Positions 9,791 through 19,714 of a DNA stretch of 64,000 nt are shown piece by piece. Position 1 is the first letter of the stretch. Every line of letters starts with the position of its first letter. Where the stretch lies: assembly GCF_001938565.1 (NCBI RefSeq), contig NZ_MSYM01000009.1, forward strand, positions 1-64,000, in the 5' to 3' direction. A program made the translations under genes and the position numbers. The notes below the pieces were generated by a model, which was not told the origin of the DNA, made no database searches, and saw nothing but the letters and a program-made list of their open reading frames with translations. Source of the DNA: Rhodoferax antarcticus ANT.BR. GTDB taxonomy: Bacteria; Pseudomonadota; Gammaproteobacteria; Burkholderiales; Burkholderiaceae_C.

Positions 9791-9970
9791 ATGGTTACTG
9801 TCACTACCCTGCGGCTCGACCTCGTCAACCTGTCGGCTGCCAACCACATCGGCCTGGATCTGAGCGCTTTGTGCCCGCTAAAGATCAAGGGCGCTGAATG
9901 GGCGCTGGCAAAATACTCTGCTCTAGCGGCGTTAGCGCTGAATTGCAGAACCCGTGCTAGCCTAGCTTGA
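9791..9970 (+). CDS. Small hypothetical ORF between paaK and iorA
   Basis: An ATG at 9791 opens a 59-codon frame (MVTVTTLRLDLVNLSAANHI at the start) ending in TGA at 9968. It has no clear ribosome-binding site and no family I recognise. It may be a remnant or chance frame in the paaK-iorA gap. Confidence 0.25.
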   Translation: MVTVTTLRLDLVNLSAANHIGLDLSALCPLKIKGAEWALAKYSALAALALNCRTRASLA

Positions 9971-10012
9971 CGTGCGGGCGAGATTCAGCTTTTTTTTGAC
10001 ATTGGAATACTC

Positions 10013-11665
10013 ATGACCAAAACCATCCTGCTCGGCGACGAGGCCGTGGCCCGCGCTGCCATCGACGCCGGTATCAGCGTGGCTTACGCTTACCCGGGCA
10101 CGCCGTCCACCGAAATTTATATGGCCATTGAGGAACAAGTCAAGGAACGTGGCCTGAATGTGGGCGGCATGTGGTCCACCAATGAAAAGGTGGCCGTTGA
10201 GCAGGCTGTGGGGGCCTCTTACGCCGGTGTGCGTGTCCTGGTGTCGATGAAGCATGTCGGTCTGAACGTGGCGGCTGACCCGTTTATGAACGCGGCCGTC
10301 ACCGGCGCCCACGGCGGCTTGGTCATTGTGGTCGCCGACGACCCTGGCATGCACAGCTCGCAAAACGAGCAGGATTCGCGTTACTTTGCCGATTTTGCGA
10401 TGCTGCCCTGCCTGGAGCCCGCCGATCAGCAGCAGTGCTACGACTTCACCCGCGCGGCGTTTGATTTGTCCGAGCAGTTTCAGGTGCCGGTGCTGTTGCG
10501 CTTGGTCACACGCCTAGCGCACAGCCGCTCGCAAGTGACGTTGGCACCGGCGCGCCAGCAGAACCTGCCCAACTATGTGAATGACGCGAGCCGCTTCACA
10601 CTGATTCCGTCCAACGCCCGGCGCGCCTACAGCCTCCTCCTGGACAAGCAAAGCGGCATGCAAGCTGCCTCCGAAGCGCATGCCAGCAACGCTTTGACTT
10701 TGCATGGCAACGGCTTGCCCGGCATTCTGGTCAGCGGCTTGGCCTGGAGCTATCTGCAAGAGGCGATGGGCGACCAATTGCATGGCTTCAACCTGCTGCG
10801 CATTGGCATGTATCCGCTGCCGTTCCAGAAAATTCGCGAACTGCTGGACGCCTCCAGCGAGGTGTTGGTGATTGAAGAAGGCTACCCATTCATCGAACGG
10901 CTGATCAGCGCGGGTGGCTTGATGCGTGAGAAGACCATTCGCGGCAGGCTCACCGGCGCGCTACCGCGTGCTGGCGAGCTGTGCCCGGATGCCATCAAAA
11001 AATGCTTTGGTTTGCCAACCGCGGTCTCGCTGCAAATCAAGGGTCTGGCCGAGGTGCTGGCCGCCAGGCCACCGAGCATGTGCGACAAGTGTCCGCATAC
11101 CGACTCCTACATCCTCATCAAAGAAGTGATTGCCGAACTCAGCGGCGAGGTGCGCGTGATGGGTGACATTGGCTGCTACTCGCTGGGCTATATGGAGCCG
11201 CATCAGGCGATCCACTCATGCCTGTGCATGGGCGCCTCCATCGGCATGGCCATGGGTTTGGCGCACGCCGGCATGAACCCGGCCATCTGCGTGATTGGCG
11301 ACGGCACCTTTACCCATTCCGGCTTGGCCCCGCTGCTTGACGCCGCCAAGGACAACACCAACATCAAGGTGTTCATTCTGGACAACAGCATCATTGCCAT
11401 GACCGGTGGCCAACAGACCAGTGCCACCAATGAAGAAGTGCTGAGCCTGGTCGCGGGCATGGGTGTGCCACGCGGGCACATTCGCATCATCGAGCCGACC
11501 ACGCACAAAAAAGAGCAAAACCTGACCGTCATCCGTGAAGAACTGGCCTATGTGGGCTTGTCGGTGATCATTGCTCGGCGCATCTGCATCACCTATGCGC
11601 GCGAGATCAAGGCGAACCAACAGATCAAAGACGCCAAGCGCGAGACGCAGGAGGTGAGCGCATGA
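10013..11665 (+). CDS. iorA: Indolepyruvate oxidoreductase, IorA-like alpha subunit (short form)
   Basis: 550 residues. The N-terminal pyrimidine-binding domain has LLGDEAVARAAIDAGISVAY and the middle domain LVSGLAWSYLQEAMG. The thiamine-diphosphate domain has PPSMCDKCPHTDSY, MGDIGCYSLG and the ThDP motif GDGTFTHSGLAPLLDAAKDN...DN. Oxidative decarboxylation of indolepyruvate and phenylpyruvate to aryl-acetyl-CoA is the family reaction. Classical archaeal IorA ends in a ferredoxin domain with two CxxCxxCxxxCP motifs; here the protein stops after SVIIARRICITYAREIKANQ and has no such motif. It overlaps iorB by 4 nt (ATGA), indicating translational coupling. Confidence 0.88.
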   Translation: MTKTILLGDEAVARAAIDAGISVAYAYPGTPSTEIYMAIEEQVKERGLNVGGMWSTNEKVAVEQAVGASYAGVRVLVSMKHVGLNVAADPFMNAAVTGAHGGLVIVVADDPGMHSSQNEQDSRYFADFAMLPCLEPADQQQCYDFTRAAFDLSEQFQVPVLLRLVTRLAHSRSQVTLAPARQQNLPNYVNDASRFTLIPSNARRAYSLLLDKQSGMQAASEAHASNALTLHGNGLPGILVSGLAWSYLQEAMGDQLHGFNLLRIGMYPLPFQKIRELLDASSEVLVIEEGYPFIERLISAGGLMREKTIRGRLTGALPRAGELCPDAIKKCFGLPTAVSLQIKGLAEVLAARPPSMCDKCPHTDSYILIKEVIAELSGEVRVMGDIGCYSLGYMEPHQAIHSCLCMGASIGMAMGLAHAGMNPAICVIGDGTFTHSGLAPLLDAAKDNTNIKVFILDNSIIAMTGGQQTSATNEEVLSLVAGMGVPRGHIRIIEPTTHKKEQNLTVIREELAYVGLSVIIARRICITYAREIKANQQIKDAKRETQEVSA

Positions 11666-12456
11666 AGTTCGATCTGGTGATTGGTGGCGTGGGCGGCCAA
11701 GGCGTGCTGTCCATTGCCTGGGTGCTTGACCATGCCGCAAACGAGGCTGGTTTGTATTTGAAGCAATCCGAAGTGCATGGCATGGCGCAACGCGGCGGGG
11801 CCGTGTCGGCTTTTGTGCGCCTGTCGGATCAACCCGTGGCGAGTGTTCTGATTGCTGAAGGCTGTGCAGACATGGTGCTATCGGTGGAGCCGCTGGAAGC
11901 CTTGCGTTACACGAAGTTACTCAAGCCCGAGGGCTGGATCGTCACCGATGTCACGCCAATGGTCAATATTGGCAACTATCCGGACACGGCGGCTTTGTAC
12001 CCAGTGTTGTTCTCGGTGCCGTATCTGGTGGCGCTGAATGCCACCCTGCTGGCCAAAAAGGCAGGCAATGTCAAGGCGCAGAACATGGTGGTGCTGGGCG
12101 CCGCTGCTATGCACTTGCCACTGCCGGCTGAGTTGCTGGAGAAGCAGATCAATGCGATGTTTGCCAGCAAGAGTGAGCGCGTGGTCAAAGCCAATATCGA
12201 CGCTTTTCGCATGGGCGACTCGGCCAGCCGTTTTGCCGCCGCGTTGGTGGCCAGCGGTGTCGGCTCGGAGGTGGTGGCCCAGGTGGTGTCACGCATCCAT
12301 TTTCCGCCGCATCCGGTGTCACCTGCATTGGTCGATGCGTGGACCGCTCGTCTGTTGGCGCCAGACGCCGCCCAGTTCGCGCAAAGCTTGTTTGACGAGG
12401 GCGAAGTTGTGGCTATCGACGAGGTTGCCGCTGGGTCGGAGCAAATGTCTGCATGA
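11662..12456 (+). CDS. iorB: Indolepyruvate oxidoreductase, IorB-like beta subunit
   Basis: 264 residues, with the gamma-type domain of 2-oxoacid:ferredoxin oxidoreductases. The start MKFDLVIGGVGGQGVLSIAW is the family's glycine-rich nucleotide-like loop, followed by SEVHGMAQRGGAVSAFVRL, a strongly conserved segment. It is longer than many IorB proteins through an extra C-terminal helical region (about 200-264). It overlaps iorA by 4 nt, and the glutamine-synthetase-like gene starts 43 nt downstream, so the three probably form one operon. Confidence 0.9.
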   Translation: MKFDLVIGGVGGQGVLSIAWVLDHAANEAGLYLKQSEVHGMAQRGGAVSAFVRLSDQPVASVLIAEGCADMVLSVEPLEALRYTKLLKPEGWIVTDVTPMVNIGNYPDTAALYPVLFSVPYLVALNATLLAKKAGNVKAQNMVVLGAAAMHLPLPAELLEKQINAMFASKSERVVKANIDAFRMGDSASRFAAALVASGVGSEVVAQVVSRIHFPPHPVSPALVDAWTARLLAPDAAQFAQSLFDEGEVVAIDEVAAGSEQMSA

Positions 12457-12499
12457 GCCGCCAGCCAGGCAGCAGCTACCCATTTGGAAATTTGGCTTG

Positions 12500-13861
12500 A
12501 TGTCCCCTAACATTGCTGGGGCACAACACAGCCCCGATCAAATCAGCGCCTTTTTTCAGCAGCACGGCGTGCGCGACGTGGAGTGCCTGTTTGCCGATAT
12601 TTCCGGCTACCCGCGCGGCAAACTAATGCCTGCCGAACGCTTTGCTGCGGGAGCCGAGCTGCGCATCTGCCAGGCCATCCCCATGCAGGCGGTCACCGGC
12701 GAGTATTCATACAACCCGGTTTTCCCCGACTCGGATCCCGATGTGCGCATGCTGCCCGACTATCACACGCTCACCCTGGCACCCTGGGCGAGTACGCCGC
12801 GCGCAGTGGCGGTACACGATTGCGTGGAGCTCGACGGCGAGTTGTGCACCTTTGCGCCACGCAGCACCCTGAAACGGGTGCTGGCCGACTACACCGCCCG
12901 GGGCCTGACCCCGGTGGTGGCCCCGGAAATCGAGTTTTATCTGACGGGCGCCAATACCGACCCGGCCCAGCCGCTGGTGCCGCCAACTGTGCGCGGTGGC
13001 CGTGCCGAAGTCGGGCAAAGCGCCTTCAGCCTGAACATGCTCAACGAGCTGGCGCCGTTCTGGGACGAGTTTCGCGCTGCGCTGGTCACCCTGCACATCG
13101 ACGCTGACACCTGGATTCACGAGGTTGGCCCCACCCAGTACGAAATCAACCTGATGCACGGCGACGCGGTGGCGGTGGCTGATCAGGCTTTCTTGTTCAA
13201 ATACGCCGCCCGCGAAATCGCCCTGAAACACGGCCTGAACGCGGTCTTCATGGCCAAACCCATCGCCGGCAGCGCTGGCAGCTCCATGCACCTGCACACC
13301 AGTGTGGTGGATGCCTTGGGTGCCAATGTGTTCAGCTTGCCTGACGGCACTGAGAGCGCCTTGTTTGGCCAGTTCATCGCCGGGCTGCAAACCTACGGCC
13401 CGGAGCTGATGCTGATGTTTGCGCCCAACGTCAATTCCTACCGGCGCTATGTGGCCGGTAGCCAGGCCCCAACCAACATGGCCTGGGGTTATGACAACCG
13501 CACCACCGGTTTGCGCGTGCCGACCAGTGCAGCAGTGGCCCGTCGCGTGGAAAACCGCGTGGCCGGGGCAGACGCCAACCCCTACCTGGCCATCGCCGCC
13601 ACGCTGGCTGCCGGTCTGGCGGGCATCCAAGAGCGGCTGCAGCCGTCTGAGCCCTTGAGCAGCAACGGCTACGACGAGGCCTACGGCCTGCCGCGCACGA
13701 TGGATGAATCGCTATATAAAATGCAGCATAGTATGCTTGCTATACAAGGGCTAGGGGCTGATTTTGTTACGGGTTATTGCGCGGTGAAGGCGCTGGAATA
13801 CAAGCATTATTTAAACGAAATCAGCGCCTGGGAGCGGCGCTTTTTGCTGCCGCAAGTCTAA
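12500..13861 (+). CDS. Glutamine synthetase family protein (PuuA/GlnA-like ligase)
   Basis: 453 residues counted from ATG 12500, which has GGAAA about 10 nt upstream. The N-terminal beta-grasp domain contains VECLFADISGYPRGKLMP. The catalytic core has EIEFYL, the KPIAGSAGSSMHLHTS loop with the conserved H, APNVNSYRRY and the R-rich ENRVAGADANPYLAIAATLA. This subgroup often acts on amines or amino acids other than ammonia/glutamate (for example gamma-glutamylputrescine synthetase). The link with iorAB and paaK suggests a role in amino-acid or amine catabolism, but the substrate cannot be told. A segment near the C-terminus (MDESLYKMQHSMLAIQGLGA) is encoded by a sequence resembling the dispersed repeat. 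Confidence 0.85.
   Translation: MSPNIAGAQHSPDQISAFFQQHGVRDVECLFADISGYPRGKLMPAERFAAGAELRICQAIPMQAVTGEYSYNPVFPDSDPDVRMLPDYHTLTLAPWASTPRAVAVHDCVELDGELCTFAPRSTLKRVLADYTARGLTPVVAPEIEFYLTGANTDPAQPLVPPTVRGGRAEVGQSAFSLNMLNELAPFWDEFRAALVTLHIDADTWIHEVGPTQYEINLMHGDAVAVADQAFLFKYAAREIALKHGLNAVFMAKPIAGSAGSSMHLHTSVVDALGANVFSLPDGTESALFGQFIAGLQTYGPELMLMFAPNVNSYRRYVAGSQAPTNMAWGYDNRTTGLRVPTSAAVARRVENRVAGADANPYLAIAATLAAGLAGIQERLQPSEPLSSNGYDEAYGLPRTMDESLYKMQHSMLAIQGLGADFVTGYCAVKALEYKHYLNEISAWERRFLLPQV
13709..13768 (+). repeat. Probable REP-like repeat inside the glutamine-synthetase-like gene
   Basis: It contains CGCTATATAAAATGCAGCAT and then CAAGGGCTAGGGGCTGATTT, close to the copy at 32586-32636 (AAGGGCTAGAGGCCGATTTT). 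It lies in frame in a conserved gene, so the resemblance could be partly coincidental. Confidence 0.6.
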
Positions 13862-14061
13862 GATGCGGCTGTCGCGTTGGAGGCTGACGGGGCACAAAAG
13901 CGTTACCACTGCTTACCAGCGACCTGGGGTCGTGCACACTTAAATTTCCGGCACGAACACAAACCTGCGAAACCACTGACACCATGGCGGTCACATGCCC
14001 AAAACGTACCGACGAGTCAACTGACTTCCGCAGGCAACAGCCGTTGATCAATGCGCGGTGT

Positions 14062-15042
14062 TCACAGCGTATGAGTCAGTTTGAAGCGCTCGGTGGCAGC
14101 CACCAGCGCACTGGAGATGCCAGGCTCGCAAGCCGCGTGGCCAGCATCGTCCACCACCTGAAAACTTGCGTTTGGCCAAGCCTGCCGCAATTGCCAGGCA
14201 GTGCGGGGTGGGCAAAGCACATCGTACCGGCCCTGGATGATGACGGCTGGCAGGTGCGCGATGCGGTCCATGTTGTCAATCAACTGACCTTCTGTCAAAA
14301 ACATCTTGTTGCAAAAGTAATGTGCCCCCAAGCGCCCAACACCCAGCGCCACACAGGCGGCACTGAACATGCGGGTCACCTCCCGGCGTGGCAGCAGGTG
14401 CAGGCAATTGGCCTCATAGCGGCTCCAGGCCTGGGCGGCACGCAGACTCACCACCGGGTCGTCGCCAAACAAACGCTTCATGTAGGCCCCAAGCAGGTCA
14501 CCGCGCTCATCTTCGGGGATCAGGCTGACAAACTGGGCGTGCTTTTCCGGAAAGAACAGCGGCATCCCTTGCATAAACCAGTAGATTTCGGCTTGGGTGC
14601 CGAGAAAAATACCGCGCAAAATGAAGCCCGTGCAACGGGCTGGGTGCACCTGCCCGTAGGCCAGTGCCAGTGTGGAGCCCCAAGAACCACCAAAAATCAG
14701 TCATTCTTCAATACCCATCATCTCGCGCAAGCACTCAATATCGGCAATCAACAGTTGAGTGCTGTTCTGACGCACCTCACCCAGCGGCGTGGATTTGCCT
14801 GATCCACGCTGATCGAACAGCACAATGTGGTAATGCGCCGGGTCAAAAAATTGCCGGTGACTTGGCGCGCTTCCAGCACCGGGGCCACCGTGCAAAAACA
14901 GCACCGGAACGCCTTGCGGATTGCCGCTCTGTTCCCAATACAGCGTGTGCAAATCGTCTACCTGCAGATATCCAACACGAAAGGGCTTCACTGGCGCAAA
15001 GATGCCGCTAGGAACAAAGGAGTCGGTTTTGTAGTCGCGCAC
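14062..15042 (-). pseudogene. pip: Proline iminopeptidase, interrupted by an in-frame TGA
   Basis: The frame from 15042 encodes an S33 peptidase start with LYWEQSGNPQGVPVLFLHGG (oxyanion HGGPG) and VLFDQRGSGKSTPLGE. It stops at TGA 14703-14701 after GIEE, then continues in the same frame as LIFGGSWGSTLALAYG (nucleophile elbow GGSWGS) to ...VIIQGRYDVLCPP (catalytic D) and VVDDAGHAACEPG (catalytic H). Family members have tryptophan at the stop position, so a TGG to TGA change is the simplest explanation. Total length is 327 codons, normal for Pip. All catalytic residues remain, so the break is recent, or the stop is read through, or it is a sequencing error. Confidence 0.9.
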
Positions 15043-15300
15043 TTTGGTCAGATCTCTGGGTTGAAAAATTCAGGCTGTCTGTGAGCCGTCCAACATATAA
15101 GCCCATTGTCATGTCATGTGCGCTCAAAGTGAAACATGGCTACAGGGGCTGCGAATAATTCATCAAATTCAACGGCTTAGGTCGTAGGTTGCGTGGTGCG
15201 GTCCAATCGGCTTGCCGCACCCGCCAAGATATGCACAGGCCTACAATTCGCGACCTTTCCCTCCACTCAGCGCGGCATCTCCCCGCCGCCAGAGACACGT

Positions 15301-17628
15301 ATGACCCATAACAGCCCCGAAGAAAAAAGCGCCCAGCTACGCCGTGCCGCGTTGGATTACCACCAGCTTCCTTCGCCCGGCAAGATCGCCATCGCTGCAA
15401 CCAAACAACTCACCAACCAGCACGATCTGGCGCTGGCCTACTCGCCTGGCGTCGCCGCCCCCTGCGAAGAAATCGTCAAAGACCCGAACAACGCTCATCG
15501 GTACACCAGCCGGGGCAACCTGGTGGCCGTCATCACCAACGGCACCGCCGTGCTGGGCATGGGCGACATTGGCCCGCTGGCGGCTAAGCCGGTGATGGAA
15601 GGCAAGGCCGTGCTGTTCAAGAAGTTTGCAGGGATCGATGTGTTTGACCTCGAAATCAACGAGAAACACGACCTTGACAAGTTGGTGGACATCATCGCCT
15701 CGTTGGAGCCGACTTTTGGCGGCATCAACCTGGAAGACATCAAGGCACCAGACTGCTTCTATGTTGAGCGCAAATTGCGCGAGCGCATGAAGATCCCGGT
15801 CTTCCACGATGACCAGCACGGCACCGCCATCGTGGTCGGCGCGGCCATTCTCAACGGCCTGAAAGTGGTGGGCAAGGACCCAGCCAAGGTCAAATTGGTC
15901 ACATCCGGCGCAGGTGCTGCGGCGCTGGCCTGTCTGGGCTTGCTGGTCAAACTCGGTATTGCCCGCGAAAACATCTTTGTCACCGATCTGGCAGGGGTGG
16001 TCTACGAAGGTCGCACCGAGCTGATGGACGACGACAAGGCTTTTTTTGCGCAAAAAACCAGCTTCCGCACGCTGGATGAAGTCATGAAAGGCGCCGACGT
16101 TTTCTTGGGCCTGTCGGCGGGCGGCGTTCTTAAGGGTCACATGGTCGCCAAAATGGCCGCCAACCCTCTGGTCTTTGCCCTGGCCAACCCGACGCCCGAG
16201 ATCCTGCCCGAGGAAGTCAAGGCGGTGCGCAGTGATGCCATCATTGCCACCGGCCGCACTGACTATCCGAACCAGGTCAACAACGTTCTGTGTTTTCCCT
16301 ACATTTTCCGGGGCGCGCTGGATGCCGGTGCCTCCACCATCACGCTGGAGATGGAAATTGCCGCCGTGCATGCCATCGCCGAACTGGCCCGTGCCGAACA
16401 AAGTGAGGTGGTAGTGGCAGCTTACGCGGGTGAACGCCTGACGTTTGGCCGGGAGTATCTAATTCCTAAACCGTTTGACCCACGTCTGATGGTGGTGATT
16501 GCCCCAGCGGTAGCTAAAGCTGCGGCTGACAGCGGTGTGGCCACCCGCCCGATTGGCGACTTCACCGCCTACCGGGAGCAATTGCAAAGCTTTGTGTACG
16601 CCTCTGGCACGATGATGAAGCAAATTTTTACTGCTGCCAAGAAAGCCGCGCACAAACGCGTGGCCTACTGTGAGGGTGAAGAAGAGCGTGTGCTGCGCGC
16701 CTGCCAAATTGTGGTGGATGAAGGCCTGGCGCGTCCGACGCTGATTGGTCGTCCAGCAGTGATCGCCCAGCGCATCAAGAAATTTGGCCTGCGCTTGGAA
16801 GAAGAGCTGGATTACGACGTGGTCAATGTTGAGAAAGATGACCGCTACCGCGACTTCTGGCAGAGCTACCACCAGATGACCGAGCGCAAAGGCGTGTCGG
16901 TGCACGCCGCCAAGATTGACATGCGTCGACGCCTGACGCTTATCGGCTCGATGCTGCTGCACAAAGGCTATGTGGACGGCATCGTCTGCGGCACCTGGGG
17001 AACCACCCAACTGCATCTGCATTACATCGATCAGGTGATTGGCAAACGCAGCCGCTCCAGCCTCAACAGCACGCAGGATGTCCAGATTTATGCCTGCATG
17101 AATGGCCTGATGCTGCCAGACCGGCAGTTGTTTTTGGTGGACACCCATGTCAACTACGACCCCACCGCCCAGGAGTTGGCCACCATCACCGTCATGGCCG
17201 CTGAGGAAATGAAGCACTTTGGCATGCACCCGCGCGCTGCCTTGCTGAGCCACTCCAATTTTGGCTCCAGCAACCAGCCCAGCGCGGTGAAGATGCGCCA
17301 GACACTGGAACTGCTACGCGTGCAAGCGCCCTGGCTGGAGGTGGAAGGGGAAATGCACGGTGACCTGGCGCTGGACAGCGCCGCCCGCCACGCAATGATG
17401 CCGCACAGCACGCTGGCTGGCGATGCCAACCTGCTGGTGCTGCCCAACATTGACGCGGCCAACATCGCCTACAACCTGCTTAAAGTCACTGCTGGTGGCA
17501 ACATTGCTGTGGGCCCGGTGCTACTGGGCGCTGCCAAGCCAGTGCACATTTTGACGGCCAGCACCACCGTGCGGCGCATTGTCAACATGACCGCCCTGAC
17601 CGTGGCAGACGCCAACGCCAACCGCTAG
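15301..17628 (+). CDS. maeB: NADP-dependent malic enzyme with C-terminal phosphotransacetylase-like domain
   Basis: 775 residues from ATG 15301. The N-terminal malic enzyme domain (about 20-430) shows [15 protein letters not shown], the catalytic [17 protein letters not shown] region, [10 protein letters not shown] and the NAD(P) fold [17 protein letters not shown] phosphotransacetylase-like domain follows (about 445-775, [19 protein letters not shown]; later [11 protein letters not shown]). This fusion is standard for MaeB. It converts malate to pyruvate with NADPH; the C-terminal domain is regulatory in known cases (acetyl-CoA sensing). Earlier in-frame starts exist, but the [20 protein letters not shown] start fits the family. 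Confidence 0.95.
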   Translation: MTHNSPEEKSAQLRRAALDYHQLPSPGKIAIAATKQLTNQHDLALAYSPGVAAPCEEIVKDPNNAHRYTSRGNLVAVITNGTAVLGMGDIGPLAAKPVMEGKAVLFKKFAGIDVFDLEINEKHDLDKLVDIIASLEPTFGGINLEDIKAPDCFYVERKLRERMKIPVFHDDQHGTAIVVGAAILNGLKVVGKDPAKVKLVTSGAGAAALACLGLLVKLGIARENIFVTDLAGVVYEGRTELMDDDKAFFAQKTSFRTLDEVMKGADVFLGLSAGGVLKGHMVAKMAANPLVFALANPTPEILPEEVKAVRSDAIIATGRTDYPNQVNNVLCFPYIFRGALDAGASTITLEMEIAAVHAIAELARAEQSEVVVAAYAGERLTFGREYLIPKPFDPRLMVVIAPAVAKAAADSGVATRPIGDFTAYREQLQSFVYASGTMMKQIFTAAKKAAHKRVAYCEGEEERVLRACQIVVDEGLARPTLIGRPAVIAQRIKKFGLRLEEELDYDVVNVEKDDRYRDFWQSYHQMTERKGVSVHAAKIDMRRRLTLIGSMLLHKGYVDGIVCGTWGTTQLHLHYIDQVIGKRSRSSLNSTQDVQIYACMNGLMLPDRQLFLVDTHVNYDPTAQELATITVMAAEEMKHFGMHPRAALLSHSNFGSSNQPSAVKMRQTLELLRVQAPWLEVEGEMHGDLALDSAARHAMMPHSTLAGDANLLVLPNIDAANIAYNLLKVTAGGNIAVGPVLLGAAKPVHILTASTTVRRIVNMTALTVADANANR

Positions 17629-17792
17629 AAATAGCGGCGCACAAATATGGGTTGCACGCCCTGGCGGTGTGTTAATCCCACACAGCGGCTGCTTATTGTT
17701 TGAGCAATTGCTTGCGTTTTTCTGGCAAATCACGGACACTAGCTGGCTTAGAGATTCGGGTTTACCCTAGGACCAAAGAGGAAAAGCCGTCC

Positions 17793-18185
17793 ATGTCGCG
17801 ATTTGATAAATGTAAGTTAGTGTTTGCTGGCTTATGTCTGAGCGCGGTGATGGCAACGAGCCCGGCGCTGGCCAGAGCGCCGGTGTCGGCAGATATTCAG
17901 GCGACCGTCCGGCTACCGGAATTGCCCCGACAGGGCGAACAGGTCTATTCGTTGATTCTTCAGGGTGGGCCGTTCGCAAGTGAGAAAGATGGCACCGTTT
18001 TTGGCAATCGGGAGCGGTTGCTACCGCCCTACAAGCGCGGGTATTACAGGGAATACACCGTACCGACCCCAGGCTTGGCCCACCGGGGAGTTCGTCGGAT
18101 CGTTTGCGGCGGGCAGCCCGCCAAGCCCGATATTTGTTACTACACCGCCGATCACTATGCGAGTTTTCGCAAGATCGTGCCCTGA
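17793..18185 (+). CDS. Secreted guanyl-specific ribonuclease (barnase/RNase N1-T1 family)
   Basis: 130 residues from ATG 17793, preceded by AGAGGAAAAG. Residues 1-28 are a signal peptide (VFAGLCLSAVMATSPALARA). The mature part contains LILQGGPFASEKDGTVFGNR, LLPPYKRGYYREYTVPTPG and the catalytic-region histidine in ADHYASFRKI; the E of REYTVPTPG and the R of RRIVCGG complete the usual E-R-H set. It should be exported and cleave RNA 3' of G. A barstar homologue starts 32 nt downstream on the same strand, giving a toxin/immunity pair. Confidence 0.88.
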   Translation: MSRFDKCKLVFAGLCLSAVMATSPALARAPVSADIQATVRLPELPRQGEQVYSLILQGGPFASEKDGTVFGNRERLLPPYKRGYYREYTVPTPGLAHRGVRRIVCGGQPAKPDICYYTADHYASFRKIVP

Positions 18186-18217
18186 ATTTGAATTGTTACT
18201 TTGTACGAAAAGAGAAA

Positions 18218-18667
18218 ATGAATATGTTACTTGACCAGGCAACCCTCAAGCCGACGGCCGCATTAGCCGACGAGCCGTTACGAGGTGTGCGCCCAAATAT
18301 TGTCCAGTCGATCCGTGCTTTTCGGGTACCCGACCTGCAGGCAGCAGCGCAGGTTTTGGGTCATCATTTTCTGTATGCCAACCTGGCACAGGCCCAATCC
18401 AAGCAGGATGTGCTCGATCTGATCAGCCAGCAGTTCATGCTGGCGGTGAGTGTCGGCAAGAACTTTGACTCGCTGTACGACAGCATGACCGACCCGGTGC
18501 ACAAATCTGGCCCACAGCCTGGTTTTGTGGTGGTGCTGGAGCACGTTCCTGCCAACGTGAAGTTTGACAAGGAAGCACGCGAGCAATTGCTGGACATTTT
18601 CCGCGACACCGCCGACTACTGGGGGGACCGGAAAATACCCTTCAGGTGCTTCTATTCTTTTCCGTAG
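18218..18667 (+). CDS. Barstar-family ribonuclease inhibitor
   Basis: 149 residues from ATG 18218, with AAAGAGA upstream. The barstar hallmark is GKNFDSLYDSMTD (helix 2 region), then GFVVVLEHVP and a C-terminal helix with FRDTADYWGDRKIPFRCFY. No signal peptide is present, so it stays in the cytoplasm, where it should bind and block the ribonuclease made by the previous gene. An N-terminal extension of about 45 residues precedes the barstar core. It is followed at once by a strong hairpin. Confidence 0.88.
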   Translation: MNMLLDQATLKPTAALADEPLRGVRPNIVQSIRAFRVPDLQAAAQVLGHHFLYANLAQAQSKQDVLDLISQQFMLAVSVGKNFDSLYDSMTDPVHKSGPQPGFVVVLEHVPANVKFDKEAREQLLDIFRDTADYWGDRKIPFRCFYSFP

Positions 18668-18702
18668 CCCGTTCTGCACACACCAGCCAAGCAGAACGGG
18701 CT
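18664..18702 (+). terminator. Perfect 13-bp hairpin at the barstar stop codon
   Basis: TAGCCCGTTCTGC (18664-18676) pairs perfectly with GCAGAACGGGCTA (18690-18702) across a 13-nt loop. The stop codon of the barstar gene is inside the left arm. No T-run follows, so it is either a mRNA-stabilising hairpin or a weak terminator. Confidence 0.6.
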
Positions 18703-18861
18703 AACGAGGCAAACAGCGGTGCGACAACTGTCAATGGGCACGCCATTGAAGTTCACACCGACAACGGCGAAAAAATGCCAACCGACAAACTGTTGGACAT
18801 CTCGCCGCAGGCGCTGCGTATGAGCAGCCCTTTCAACGCAGAGTATTGGACAGCCAGCTAA
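18703..18861 (+). other. Unassigned short frame after barstar
   Basis: A frame ending in TAA at 18859-18861 reads EANSGATTVNGHAIEVHTDN and ends SSPFNAEYWTAS. Its codon choice looks coding-like, but there is no good start or ribosome-binding site and I recognise no family. It may be the remnant of a lost gene. Confidence 0.25.
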
Positions 18862-18884
18862 CTTGCAGGCCGGTTGCCCGATAG

Positions 18885-18910
18885 AAAAAGCCCGCACTCG
18901 CGGGCTTTTT
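18885..18910. terminator. Bidirectional Rho-independent terminator
   Basis: AAAAAGCCCGC (18885-18895) and GCGGGCTTTTT (18900-18910) form a stem with an ACTC loop, flanked by A and T runs. It lies between the plus-strand barstar region and the 3' end of rsmA, so it can end transcription from both sides. Confidence 0.92.
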
Positions 18911-18916
18911 TACGTC

Positions 18917-19684
18917 TCAAAGCTGGCTGAGGGCCAGCGCCAGGGCGATGTACTCGTCCACTGGCACCTCTTCAGCGCGGCGCTTCACATTGAACTCAGC
19001 CGCAAATGGCTTGCTTTGCAGCCACTGGCCCAGCGTGTGACGCAGCAGCTTGCGGCGCTGGCTGAAGGCCACCTGAACGAGTTCGCTGAGCAGGGCCACG
19101 TTCACCGCCGCCGGGTTGTTACGCGGCACCATCCGCACCACGGCGCTGTCCACCCGGGGCGGCGGCTCAAAGCTCTGCGGCGGCACCAGCAGCACGTTCT
19201 CCATGGCATAGCGCCACTGCAGCATGACACTCAGACGGCCGTAAGCGGCGGTGCAGGGGCGCGCCACCATGCGGTCGATCACTTCTTTTTGCAGCATGAA
19301 ATGCTGGTCTTCAATAACATCCACGTACTGCAGCAAATGAAACAGGATGGGGGTAGAGATGTTGTAGGGCAGGTTACCCACTACTCTGATATTAGTAGCA
19401 TTCATCCCTTGTGCTACCTGCGCAAAGTCTACTTTTAACACATCAGATTCGATCACTGTGAGCTGGCCGTGCGCGCGCAGGCGTTGCGCCAGATCACGAT
19501 CCAGTTCAATCACGGTCAGGCTACCGAGCCGCTCCACCAGCGGCTGCGTCAGCGCCGCCAGCCCGGGCCCGATCTCGACCATAGCCTGGCCCGGTTGGGG
19601 GTTAATCGCCCCGACGATGGCATCGATAATGTTGCCGTCGGTCAGGAAATGCTGGCCAAAGCGCTTACGCGCAATATGTTTCAT
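18917..19684 (-). CDS. rsmA: 16S rRNA (A1518/A1519) dimethyltransferase
   Basis: 255 residues from ATG 19684. The family start [19 protein letters not shown] is followed by the SAM-binding loop [22 protein letters not shown], the catalytic [12 protein letters not shown] and [15 protein letters not shown]. It dimethylates two adenines near the 3' end of 16S rRNA during 30S maturation. It follows surA in the same direction, as in many proteobacteria. A short insert-like stretch ([15 protein letters not shown]) just before the NLPYN motif is encoded by sequence resembling the dispersed 55-bp repeat. Confidence 0.96.
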   Translation of the reverse strand: MKHIARKRFGQHFLTDGNIIDAIVGAINPQPGQAMVEIGPGLAALTQPLVERLGSLTVIELDRDLAQRLRAHGQLTVIESDVLKVDFAQVAQGMNATNIRVVGNLPYNISTPILFHLLQYVDVIEDQHFMLQKEVIDRMVARPCTAAYGRLSVMLQWRYAMENVLLVPPQSFEPPPRVDSAVVRMVPRNNPAAVNVALLSELVQVAFSQRRKLLRHTLGQWLQSKPFAAEFNVKRRAEEVPVDEYIALALALSQL

Positions 19685-19714
19685 GGACAACGTTGAGTGG
19701 TGCCTGTTTTGGTG

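Noticed and set aside
9791..9970. A ferredoxin gene supplying electrons to IorAB in the paaK-iorA gap
   Set aside because: The small frame has only two cysteines and no CxxCxxC motif.
12707..13630. Long minus-strand frame opposite the glutamine-synthetase-like gene
   Set aside because: High GC gives long antisense frames; the plus strand has clear family motifs and this frame has none. The same applies to minus-strand frames at 7107-8213 and 15337-16401 and the frame at 44321-45586.
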